64,000 bases of DNA from an uncultured Bacteroidales bacterium (GTDB lineage: Bacteria > Bacteroidota > Bacteroidia > Bacteroidales > F082). The notes below the pieces were generated by a model. The model was not told the origin of the DNA. It worked only from the letters and a program-made list of their open reading frames with translations, and ran no database searches. A program made the position numbers and the translations under genes. Shown piece by piece: positions 35,947 to 43,632 of the stretch. Positions within the stretch are counted from its first letter, which is position 1; each line of letters starts with the position of its first letter. Location: NCBI GenBank assembly GCA_937906455.1, contig CALCYT010000027.1, positions 1-64,000 on the forward strand. The letters are read 5' to 3'.

Positions 35947-36900
35947 TTATTGATATAAAGTTCCAGTGTTTACTACAGGCTGGGCGGATTCGTCGGCGCA
36001 GAGCACAACCATGAGATTGCTTACCATGGCGGCTTTCTTGTCGTCGTCGAGTTCCACAACATCTTCGTCCTTGAGCTTGTCGAGTGCCATTTTCACCATC
36101 GAGACTGCGCCTTCGACAATCTTTTCACGTGCCGCAATGATAGCCGCAGCCTGTTGACGGCGTAGCATAACGGCGGCAATCTCTGGTGAATAAGCCAAGT
36201 AGTTGATACGGGCCTCGATGACCTCGAGTCCCGACATCGCGAGACGGTCGTTGAGTTTTCCGAGAAGTATGTCGTTGATTTCCGAACCGCCGGCACGCAG
36301 TGTCAAATCGCCTTTTGTGATGTCACCGTTTTCATCGTATGCGAACATGCCTGCAACCTCACGCAAGGCGGCATCGCTCTGCACCCTCACGAAGCTCTCG
36401 AAAGCGCGCATACGGCTTGTGACCTGAACGCCAGTGCCCGATACACTGCCGGCAGCCGCCAGAGTCTGCGAGTCGATTTCAAACATCGCCTTGTAAGTGT
36501 CTTTCAGCTTCCAAACCAAAATCTGACCGATCATGATAGGGTTACCGGTCTTGTCGTTAACTTTGATGGGGTCAACGTTGAGGTTGCGTGCACGGAGAGA
36601 AACTTTTTTTGACGAATAAAACGGATTTGCCCAGTGGAAGCCGACTTTTGTCAAAGTGCCCCGGTATTTGCCGAAAAACACCATCACCATCGCTTCGTTT
36701 GGCTCAATTTTGATGAAGCCGATGCACAAGATGACATCGATGACCATCATTATTATTCCGACTATAAGTAGCCACAGCGGCTCGCCCTCTGTCAATGTTG
36801 TAAATCCGCAGATTATCAAAGCACAAATTGCAATGACCATAAATAGCACCAAGAATCCATTGATTCTCAATCCTTTAAATTCAAATTCCTTGTTGTCCAT
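35947..36900 (-). CDS. SPFH domain (stomatin/prohibitin/flotillin-like) membrane protein
   Basis: The 317-residue product has two N-terminal membrane segments (about 14-35, 45-68). An SPFH domain follows (IEPNEAMVMVFFGKYRGTL, then FHWANPF and SLRARNLNVDPIKVNDKTG). A helical tail with IAAVMLRRQQAAAIIAAREKIV completes it. SPFH proteins form large membrane-attached oligomers that organise membrane microdomains. It leads an operon with a PH-like protein, an Arc-type regulator and a small membrane protein, a set that recurs in Bacteroidetes. Confidence 0.92.
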   Translation of the reverse strand: MDNKEFEFKGLRINGFLVLFMVIAICALIICGFTTLTEGEPLWLLIVGIIMMVIDVILCIGFIKIEPNEAMVMVFFGKYRGTLTKVGFHWANPFYSSKKVSLRARNLNVDPIKVNDKTGNPIMIGQILVWKLKDTYKAMFEIDSQTLAAAGSVSGTGVQVTSRMRAFESFVRVQSDAALREVAGMFAYDENGDITKGDLTLRAGGSEINDILLGKLNDRLAMSGLEVIEARINYLAYSPEIAAVMLRRQQAAAIIAAREKIVEGAVSMVKMALDKLKDEDVVELDDDKKAAMVSNLMVVLCADESAQPVVNTGTLYQ

Positions 36901-37066
36901 AGTTGTAATTTTAAGATGATTATTCAATTTATAGTAATATCATTTTGATATCATTTTCACATCGCAAAAATACAACATTTTTTTAATATGCAACAAAAAA
37001 ATGAAAAAATTTTCTTTAAGCACTTCAAACTTCAAACTGTTGAAGGATTTTCCACGCGCTGTGTGT

Positions 37067-37582
37067 TCAGGCCGAAATGACTGGAAGTAACTTTGCAAAC
37101 GCAATCTTAAACCAGGCGGTATAATTTTCAGGATTTTTCTCGATATCTTTTTTAATATTTTCGACGGTCTCGTATTTATACGACTCCACTTCTTCCCTAT
37201 TAATAATAGGTGTCGCGTCGGTGGTGCCGATAAAAACATGGTCGAACTCGTGTTCAACAAGCCCTTGCATCACGTCGGCCTTGTAGATGAAGCTGAACGC
37301 CTCCTTGAGGTCGCACTCAATCCCCATCTCCTCCATGAGGCGGCGTTTTGTGGCATCTTGCAGCGACTCGCCGTCACGCGGATGGCTACAGCAGGTGTTG
37401 GTCCACAAGCCCGGAGTATGATATTTTGTGAGCGCACGTTGCTGAAGCAGCATCTCGCCTTTGCTGTTGAAGACAAAGATAGAGAACGCGCGGTGCAACG
37501 TCGGGTTGACGTGAGCAGCCTGCTTCTCCATCAATCCGATTTGATTATCTTGATTATCAACAAGAACGACGTATTCGGGCAT
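37067..37582 (-). CDS. idi: Isopentenyl-diphosphate delta-isomerase, type 1
   Basis: The 171-residue Nudix-fold enzyme interconverts IPP and DMAPP. The catalytic Cys is in TNTCCSHP (about residue 63), metal-binding His residues are present, and the catalytic Glu lies in VEHEFDHVF (about 113). It starts 2 bp after the ychF stop. The C-terminal VISA and stop are encoded by GTCATTTCGGCCTGA, a match to the interspersed TCATTTCGA repeats. Confidence 0.94.
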   Translation of the reverse strand: MPEYVVLVDNQDNQIGLMEKQAAHVNPTLHRAFSIFVFNSKGEMLLQQRALTKYHTPGLWTNTCCSHPRDGESLQDATKRRLMEEMGIECDLKEAFSFIYKADVMQGLVEHEFDHVFIGTTDATPIINREEVESYKYETVENIKKDIEKNPENYTAWFKIAFAKLLPVISA

Positions 37583-37584
37583 AA

Positions 37585-38652
37585 TTAGACATTGAATCTG
37601 ATGTTGATGATATCGCCGTCTTTCACCACGTAGTTCTTTCCTTCGACGGCGAATTTTCCTGCTTCTTTGACTGCCTGTTCCGAGCCGTAGTGCAGGAAGT
37701 CGTCGCAGCTCATCACCTCGGCGCGGATGAAGCCACGTTGGAGGTCGCTATGGATGACGCCTGCCGCCTCGGGAGCCGTGTCGCCTATGTGGATGGTCCA
37801 TGCGCGCGTCTCGTCGGGACCGGTGGTGAAGAACGACTGCAGCTTCAGGGTGCTATACGCCAACCGCACCAGCTTGTTGACGCCCGGCTCGGTAAGACCG
37901 GCGTCTTCCATGAACACAGCCCTGTCCTCCTCGTCAAGCTCAGCTATCTCCGACTCGAGTTTTCCGGCAAGGATAATCATATCCTCGCCATGCAGAGCGG
38001 CTTTCACCGCCTCGGTGTATTTGTTGCCCGTGAGTGCTGAGGCGTCGTCCACGTTGCAGACGTACATTATCGGCTTGACCGTAAGTAATTGAATATCTTG
38101 GATATATTTCTTGTCTTCCTCCGGCACGTTGGCTGTGCGGGCGTTTTGCATATTCTCAAGGCATTCCTTATAAACAGACAGCACCTCGAAAGCTCGTTTG
38201 TTGTCCTTATCGCCGTTTTTGAGCAGTTTCTCGACACGTTGCAGCTTACGTGTGACGAGGTCGAGGTCGCGCACTTGAAGTTCAAGGTCAACGAGTTCCA
38301 TGTCGCGCACCGGGTCAACGCTGCCCTCGCTATGCGGCACGTTGGGGTCGTCGAAGCAGCGCAGAACATGAATCAGCGCATCGACGGTCTGCACCTCGGC
38401 GAGAAGTTTGTTGCCCACGCCCTGACCGCCTTTGCTCAAACCGGGAAGATCGACGATTTCGACGGTAGCCGGCACGATACGCTTCGAATGCGAGATGTTG
38501 TCGATGAGTTTGAGACGCTCGTCGCGCACCTCGCACATCCCGATGTTCGACTTCGTGGCGAAGCCAATCTCCGCCTTAGTGTTTGATATACAATTGAATA
38601 TGGTTGTTTTTCCAGTGTTGGAGAGACCGATAATTCCGCAATTCAGTGCCAT
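37585..38652 (-). CDS. ychF: Ribosome-associated YchF/OLA1 family ATPase
   Basis: The 355-residue product has the G1 motif GLSNTGKTTIF (about residues 9-19), the YchF-typical DLPGLSKGGQGVGN, and a C-terminal TGS domain ending VKDGDIINIRFNV. The family prefers ATP over GTP and modulates translation and oxidative stress responses. It forms an operon with idi. A TATTTTTG box lies 17 bp upstream. Confidence 0.95.
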   Translation of the reverse strand: MALNCGIIGLSNTGKTTIFNCISNTKAEIGFATKSNIGMCEVRDERLKLIDNISHSKRIVPATVEIVDLPGLSKGGQGVGNKLLAEVQTVDALIHVLRCFDDPNVPHSEGSVDPVRDMELVDLELQVRDLDLVTRKLQRVEKLLKNGDKDNKRAFEVLSVYKECLENMQNARTANVPEEDKKYIQDIQLLTVKPIMYVCNVDDASALTGNKYTEAVKAALHGEDMIILAGKLESEIAELDEEDRAVFMEDAGLTEPGVNKLVRLAYSTLKLQSFFTTGPDETRAWTIHIGDTAPEAAGVIHSDLQRGFIRAEVMSCDDFLHYGSEQAVKEAGKFAVEGKNYVVKDGDIINIRFNV

Positions 38653-38669
38653 GATAACTTAATTTTTTG

Positions 38670-38677
38670 CAAAAATA
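38670..38677 (-). promoter_or_regulatory. -7 promoter element (TATTTTTG) for ychF-idi
   Basis: TAnnTTTG match just upstream of the ychF start. Confidence 0.55.
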
Positions 38678-38683
38678 CGAAAT

Positions 38684-38745
38684 TTAGATGAAAGATAAGA
38701 GATAAAAGATAAAAGATTTTAGCCATTAGCCATTAGCCGTTAGCT
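38684..38745. repeat. Two adjacent 7-bp-period arrays (AGATAAA then TTAGCCA)
   Basis: agataaa-type units at 38684-38718 run directly into ttagcca units at 38719-38745. A third, looser CTTTAAA/CTCTAAA series follows at about 38768-38821. Confidence 0.75.
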
Positions 38746-38863
38746 ATTTTTTCAGCATTTTCACTTAAAAACTTTAAACTCTTAAACTGACTTTAAACTC
38801 TCAACTCTAAACTCTAAACTATTTTTCTAATTGTGCGCCATTATAATTCATTGAAAAGGCAGA

Positions 38864-39010
38864 ATGTTTCTCGGTAAGCATCTGCGCCCGGTGCCTATCC
38901 TCGGAATGGTTATCACCTTAAGCGTAATCGCGCCCACCGTCGTCTTGTTCCATCAGAAGGTGACATTGCGAGAGGTTATCGGCGCCATTGTGAGCGTGGG
39001 TGAAGTGTGA
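38864..39010 (+). pseudogene. C-terminal remnant of an EamA/DMT-type transporter
   Basis: A 48-codon open stretch encodes GKHLRPVPILGMVITLSVIA, then PTVVLFHQKVTLREVIGAIVS and GEV. Two hydrophobic helices joined by a short loop with the HQKVTLREVIGA pattern match the last helices of drug/metabolite transporters. The rest of the gene is absent, and an in-frame stop lies upstream. It marks the left edge of the accessory block at 39-42 kb. The remaining DNA in 38653-38863 and 39011-39029 holds repeats only. Confidence 0.6.
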
Positions 39011-39029
39011 TTGTTTTTGGTGTAAACAA

Positions 39030-40196
39030 TTAGGATTTATTTCCTTTTGCTCTGTTATGCGTCTTGCACAGCATTTGGCAATTATCCTCAGAAGTTGCAC
39101 CACCCTTGCTCCATGCCATCACATGGTCTGCATCCATGTCCTTTTCGCTCCATATTTTTGTGCGATGAGCCTCATGTCCCATGGCACAAAGCGGACAATT
39201 GCTGATGCCTTTTGCACGTGCTTCGGCGGTCTGACGTTTATATACACGGCGTTTTATGGCATCGTCAAAAACGCGAACCTCTAACAGTTTTGTGTCCTGT
39301 TCACCTCCTAACAAGTATTCGAATATCCCTTTTCGGGTGTTAATGAAAGGATCGTCCATCAACTCAGCGGCACGAGCGGTCATTTTCTGTTGGTCATAAA
39401 CCTGCTCATGATACTCGTCGTATAGCTTTCCCCATTTCAGTCCACACATCCCGCTATACGGGTCGGCAAAAACGCTTTCCACCCAGGCTATCACGTCGTT
39501 GAAATGACTCTGCAGCTCTTCAATCTGCGTGTCTCTTCGGTGTGATTGCATGTATTCCTCCACTTCACCGTGGCTCACCCAGTCGAGAGCGGTATTAAGA
39601 AAATCTTGCCTTTTAACAGAACCTCGGACGTATGCGCCCCATTTCTGGACATTGGCGTTGCGGCTGTTGCTAAACACCGAACGGGCTTTAGTTACAAATG
39701 GTCCGCTGTAAACAGCATTCAACTCCTCTTGCTCATTAAGAGGAATGCCTGCGATATTTATTGTCTGGAACCATTGTTTTATCTCGCTTTCGGCACCTTC
39801 ACATTCATAAACCAACAACGTTGTGTTCTCTATCAGGACTTGTTTGTCTTTGGGCAACGCATGGAATCTATAAGGCAGTTCGTTGCTCATTACAGAAAAT
39901 TTATCCGTTAAAAAGCGACCCAGGGAGGTGATACGCTGTTGGCCGTCAAGCACTTCCAATCTGCCATCAGGCAATCGGTTGAAGTATAGCAGACCTAGAG
40001 GATACTGTTTCAATACGGAATCAATGACCGCAACTTCTTTCTTGCCATTGTCCTCAGCATAAAGGTAGTTTCGCTGATATTCCGGCTGTATGGTCAACCT
40101 GCCCGAAAGACCATATAGGCCTCTCTCTTCCAGTTCGTTGTACACAAACCCGTCGCACAGCTCCGCAACGGTGTATTGTTTCAGTTCGGTATGCAT
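39030..40196 (-). CDS. DUF262 and HNH endonuclease protein (GmrSD-like)
   Basis: The 388-residue protein joins an N-terminal DUF262 domain (IQPEYQRNYLY, then LEVLDGQQRITSLGRF) to a C-terminal HNH nuclease (CPLCAMGHEAHRTK, then DADHVMAWSKGGATSEDNCQ and CKTHNRAKG). DUF262 is the nucleotide-hydrolysing half of GmrS-type type IV restriction enzymes. The nuclease half is normally DUF1524; here a plain HNH replaces it. With the neighbouring methyltransferase it looks like a defence module. It starts 5 bp after the coiled-coil gene. Confidence 0.87.
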   Translation of the reverse strand: MHTELKQYTVAELCDGFVYNELEERGLYGLSGRLTIQPEYQRNYLYAEDNGKKEVAVIDSVLKQYPLGLLYFNRLPDGRLEVLDGQQRITSLGRFLTDKFSVMSNELPYRFHALPKDKQVLIENTTLLVYECEGAESEIKQWFQTINIAGIPLNEQEELNAVYSGPFVTKARSVFSNSRNANVQKWGAYVRGSVKRQDFLNTALDWVSHGEVEEYMQSHRRDTQIEELQSHFNDVIAWVESVFADPYSGMCGLKWGKLYDEYHEQVYDQQKMTARAAELMDDPFINTRKGIFEYLLGGEQDTKLLEVRVFDDAIKRRVYKRQTAEARAKGISNCPLCAMGHEAHRTKIWSEKDMDADHVMAWSKGGATSEDNCQMLCKTHNRAKGNKS

Positions 40197-40201
40197 AAGG
40201 A

Positions 40202-40426
40202 TTATATTTCATTTAGACTATCAATTGTCTCTTCAAGACTGGAGACAGCGGTTTCGAGTGCATCTATAGCTTCTTGCATCTGGTTGCCACGCTCGCTCTC
40301 TTGCAGGCCTTCTGGCATGTTGTCGTACTTTTCTTCCTCTTCATCTTTCATGTTTTCGAGGAGATTCTTGATGTTTGCAAGCGAAGCGATATGCTTCGCG
40401 ATTTCTTTTCTTCCTTGTGCATTCAT
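40202..40426 (-). CDS. Small acidic coiled-coil protein
   Basis: The 74-residue product is almost entirely helical and strongly acidic, with heptads through KHIASLANIKNLLENMKDEE and AIDALETAVSSLEETIDSL. No family is recognised. It sits between the EcoRI-type methyltransferase and the DUF262-HNH gene with 5 bp to the latter, so it is probably a component or regulator of that module. Confidence 0.7.
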   Translation of the reverse strand: MNAQGRKEIAKHIASLANIKNLLENMKDEEEEKYDNMPEGLQESERGNQMQEAIDALETAVSSLEETIDSLNEI

Positions 40427-40470
40427 GATATTATTGTTTTAGTGGATGAACTTATATGGATTTTTTTGTC

Positions 40471-40576
40471 GCATCTCTACGAGATGCTTTAGTACTCATT
40501 TCTTGTCCCACCACACTGCGCCTACGGCTTGTGTGGTGTTATGCGCGCCTCCGGCGCTGTGCAGCCTCTCCGAGGC
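40471..40576. repeat. Array of four short stem-loops
   Basis: Consecutive perfect hairpins: 40471-40487 (7-bp stem, loop TAC), 40509-40538 (8-bp stem with an inner gcc-TAC-ggc), 40545-40557 (5-bp stem, loop TCC) and 40564-40576 (5-bp stem, loop TCC). They fill most of the 163-bp gap between the methyltransferase and the coiled-coil gene. Confidence 0.75.
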
Positions 40577-40589
40577 TTTGCCTTCTCCT

Positions 40590-41696
40590 CTACCGTTTAA
40601 CATTTGCTACTTTTTTACGGATTAGGATTCTACGATAAAGCACCTTGCCATATAAACTTGGTCCTTTCCCTCTCCATATGGGTTTGTCGTCATCAAGTCC
40701 GATGATTTCAAACTGTTCAATACAATGCTTGTCGAGAAACGAGATAGGGACTCCCATCATGCCATTATAATCGCTTGGTATGGCATCAGAATACGGCACT
40801 TCTATAGCATTGCAATTGTCATACTGCTCGTATGCGTGCTTTTCTTTGAGATCTTTGTGTTTGCTGTATTTGAGGTTGTCTGCCATCGACATCAATTCCA
40901 ATGGTTGGTGTAGACGTCCGTGGTCTAAATTGGCAAACCATACGCTAGGCGATCGCCCAAATACCTCGCCATTGACAATCTTGTACTTGCTGCCTTCTTT
41001 TCCGTTAGCAATGAATTGTTGATTCATCTCTGCAGGTATTCTAAATAACAAGTCTTGACTCATAGATGTCTTACCTGTCCACATTTTGCCTACTTTTATG
41101 TACGGGAAGACCTCCTTGTAGGTAATACAGTTTTTGTTGCTGATCAAAAGAAACATCTTTCCTGTGTCAATCACCCAGGCAAAGAACTCTCTGAATAATG
41201 AGAACGGAGGGTTTGTAACGATAATGTCAGCTTCGTCGCGGAGTTTTGTCACCTCTTTACTGCGGAAGTCACCATCGCCCTTCAAATAATCCCATTTTAA
41301 ATCGTCTATATCGATGCGACAATCGCCATTCTCATCACGGTCAAGGATAAATATCTTGCCATGGGAGCGGGTTATCTTTTTGTTGTATTGGGGTGAACGA
41401 GTTTCAAACTCGGTTTCGAACAAAGATAGTTGTACACCGTAGCGTTCCTGTTTGCGTTCCACAGCATAACTGGTGCTGATGAGTTTCTTCAGCCCCAGTC
41501 GCTCGAAATTCTGTGCGAAATACTTGGTGAAGTTGCTCCACTCTGGGTCGTCACAGGGCAGCAAGACGGTCTTGCCCCTGAACACGTTGGGGTTATAGTC
41601 GAGATAGGCTTCCACCTCGCGCTCTATGTCGTAGTATTGAGTGTAAAACTCATCTTGTTTTGCCTCTTTGGCATTAGTCAATGTGGTGTTAGCCAT
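40590..41696 (-). CDS. EcoRI-family adenine-specific DNA methyltransferase
   Basis: The 368-residue product matches the M.EcoRI family: KQDEFYTQYYDIEREVEAYL near the start, a SAM-region LLPCDDPEWSNFTKYF, and the catalytic motif TNPPFSLFREFF (about residue 180). Such enzymes methylate adenine on one DNA site. No EcoRI-like nuclease is present; the only nuclease-like neighbour is DUF262-HNH two genes downstream. The ATG at 41696 is set by an in-frame stop upstream. Its leader (41697-41893) is rich in inverted repeats. Confidence 0.88.
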   Translation of the reverse strand: MANTTLTNAKEAKQDEFYTQYYDIEREVEAYLDYNPNVFRGKTVLLPCDDPEWSNFTKYFAQNFERLGLKKLISTSYAVERKQERYGVQLSLFETEFETRSPQYNKKITRSHGKIFILDRDENGDCRIDIDDLKWDYLKGDGDFRSKEVTKLRDEADIIVTNPPFSLFREFFAWVIDTGKMFLLISNKNCITYKEVFPYIKVGKMWTGKTSMSQDLLFRIPAEMNQQFIANGKEGSKYKIVNGEVFGRSPSVWFANLDHGRLHQPLELMSMADNLKYSKHKDLKEKHAYEQYDNCNAIEVPYSDAIPSDYNGMMGVPISFLDKHCIEQFEIIGLDDDKPIWRGKGPSLYGKVLYRRILIRKKVANVKR

Positions 41697-42145
41697 AGTG
41701 ATTGACGGTTTTGTGCATTGCCATCAATCACTATCGGATACAAGAAAGGTGCAGGCCATTCTATCGCGTTCACGAGGAGCGTAGGAGGAACCCCGCCTGT
41801 ACCCATAGAAGCCTACACCTGAAAGGTATAAGCATACAAATAAAGGGTACAGCAAATCCGTTCACTCGCTTCGTGAACTATTATCCGATATAAAAATCTC
41901 CAGTTTCCTACGCTTTTGATTTTGAACGCGAATAATAGTAATGCTGTTAATATGTCTTTTTAAATCGCTCCAAAAATGGAATGATTTCGACTGCAAATTT
42001 ACATTTTTTTTACATTCAGCGAATTATTTAAAATGAAAAAATGAAAAAAAGTTTAAGCTTCCTCCGCTTCGGTCGAAATGACAGATGGCCAAAACATCTC
42101 TCTTGCCATCACGCTGTTCGCCTCCGTGTCGGCCAGCCGCGTTAT
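41697..42145. other. Structured leader of the EcoRI-type methyltransferase gene
   Basis: No convincing gene. Pairings seen are tatcggata (41732-41740) with tatccgata (41882-41890), aggtgcaggc (41747-41756) with gcctacacct (41811-41820, one mismatch), and gttcac/gtgaac near 41860-41878. tgattga/tcaatca pairs at about 41699-41730. The remainder to 42145 holds a TCGAAATGACA repeat copy near 42070 and nothing else visible. Confidence 0.55.
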
Positions 42146-42604
42146 TTAGAGTTTACGAAGAAATGCCTCACAGCCTTCGGTGAGGTCGTTAAAAGTCTTC
42201 TCGAAATCGCTAGTGTACCAGGGGTCGGCGACATCGCGGTGGTAGCCGGCGTGCGACATCATCAAGGAGATTTTGTTGTCGATATCCTCATCGAGGAGCC
42301 TCTTCAGATTTCTCAAATTATTCTCGTCCATGGCGATGATGTAATCGTAGTATTCGTAATCGTGACGCGTGATTTGGCGAGCCTTGCGATAGGAGTATTT
42401 TATGCCTTTCTGAAACAGGATTCGTCTCGCCAGAGGATAGATGTCATTGCCGATTTCCTCAGTGGAGGTGGCTGCAGACGCGATTTCAAACTCCTCTGCC
42501 CTGCCTGCTTTTTCAACCATGTTCTTCAAGATAAATTCCGCCATCGGACTCCTGCAGATATTCCCGTGACATACAAATAATATACGGTGTTTTCTCATTT
42601 CCAA
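42146..42604 (-). CDS. Low molecular weight protein-tyrosine phosphatase
   Basis: The 152-residue enzyme has the P-loop CHGNICRSPMAE (CX5R, about residues 12-19) at the N-terminus and the general-acid motif DPWYTSDF (about 127-134). Both signature elements are intact. Such phosphatases often regulate capsule synthesis, but no capsule genes are nearby. Stand-alone gene; a short TTAGCCA repeat lies directly upstream at 42613-42631. Confidence 0.93.
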   Translation of the reverse strand: MEMRKHRILFVCHGNICRSPMAEFILKNMVEKAGRAEEFEIASAATSTEEIGNDIYPLARRILFQKGIKYSYRKARQITRHDYEYYDYIIAMDENNLRNLKRLLDEDIDNKISLMMSHAGYHRDVADPWYTSDFEKTFNDLTEGCEAFLRKL

Positions 42605-42649
42605 TCTGTTTTAAGCCATTAGCTATTAGCCTTTTTTGCCGATGCAAAG

Positions 42650-43372
42650 TTATAAAAAATTGTAGTTTTCTTTCAGCACTTCCTGAACAAGTTTGCTTTG
42701 CAGTGCCGGCAGATTATTATCGAAATTATTGATAACCTTACCTTTATGCTCATAAAGATTGGCTTTGATACAGTTTATTAATGCATCTCTACTCAAACCT
42801 TGTTCAATCGTCTTGTCAATGTAAAACAAGGCTTCATCAACATTTTTACATTTAGAAATTATTTCAACATGATGTCTCCACGGAACGAATAAAAATGGCA
42901 TTGGACATTCTACACCAAATTGGTGAAGTTTTTCATCAGCAAATTCTGCACCAGCTTGGTGCAGTTTTCTAATATTTTGATTTTCAATTCTTTGCAATTC
43001 CGCAACGAGTCGTTGCTGTTTTTCAAAATCATTCTCACTATTATAAAACAGATACCATTGTTTCATATACCACAGGTTACGTTCGGAAAAGCCATTATCA
43101 TTTGGAAATTCCCGTTTTAAATCCAAACTTAATTGCTCAACAACGCCTGTGCCCCATCGCTCTTCCGCCTTTTTCTGAACCAAATCACGACCAAGCTGCC
43201 AATTAAAAAGCAATTTTTCGGCATTAACCTTTATAGCAGCCCTAACCTGAGCTGAACGATAACGATGTTTTAGTTCGGTTATCCATGTAACATATTCATC
43301 ATCAATCCGGATATCATGCGATTTGACGATATACGGCTGTTCTAATTTTTGTACGTCTTTTATCTTTTTCAT
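42650..43372 (-). CDS. YhcG-like DUF1016 protein lacking the PDDEXK domain
   Basis: The 240-residue product has the DUF1016 N-terminal domain (QVRAAIKVNAEKLLFNWQLG, NDNGFSERNLWYMKQWY). It continues through FVPWRHHVEIISKCK and NNLPALQSKLVQEVLKENYNFL (in parts), then stops. Full-length YhcG proteins continue here with a PD-(D/E)XK nuclease domain. The end may be a deletion or a naturally short variant. The start at 43372 follows the promoter box at 43406-43413, which lies inside any longer reading. Confidence 0.82.
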   Translation of the reverse strand: MKKIKDVQKLEQPYIVKSHDIRIDDEYVTWITELKHRYRSAQVRAAIKVNAEKLLFNWQLGRDLVQKKAEERWGTGVVEQLSLDLKREFPNDNGFSERNLWYMKQWYLFYNSENDFEKQQRLVAELQRIENQNIRKLHQAGAEFADEKLHQFGVECPMPFLFVPWRHHVEIISKCKNVDEALFYIDKTIEQGLSRDALINCIKANLYEHKGKVINNFDNNLPALQSKLVQEVLKENYNFL

Positions 43373-43405
43373 AATAATGGTTGTTGATTTTATGAAACTA
43401 TGATG

Positions 43406-43413
43406 CAAAGATA
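43406..43413 (-). promoter_or_regulatory. -7 promoter element (TATCTTTG) for the DUF1016 gene
   Basis: Perfect consensus 33 bp upstream of the chosen ATG. Confidence 0.6.
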
Positions 43414-43488
43414 CACATTATTTTATTTCTAACATAAGAAAATCAAAAAAATATTATCAATTTGTTGCAGCCATGTAAACTTTTTTTG

Positions 43489-43496
43489 TATCTTTG
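43489..43496 (+). promoter_or_regulatory. -7 promoter element (TATCTTTG) for rpsA
   Basis: Perfect consensus with TTTG upstream at about 43461. It gives a leader of about 130 nt with a hairpin attgatttt/aaaatcaat near 43525-43550. Confidence 0.6.
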
Positions 43497-43632
43497 CAGT
43501 CCATTTTCGAGTTTTATTCCGGAATTGATTTTTACAACTGAAAATCAATGACTTGAGATGGAAAGATAAAGTTTAACAATCCTCGATTGCCCAATTCGGA
43601 AGAGCTGTCGGGTACAATTTTAAGTAAAAATA

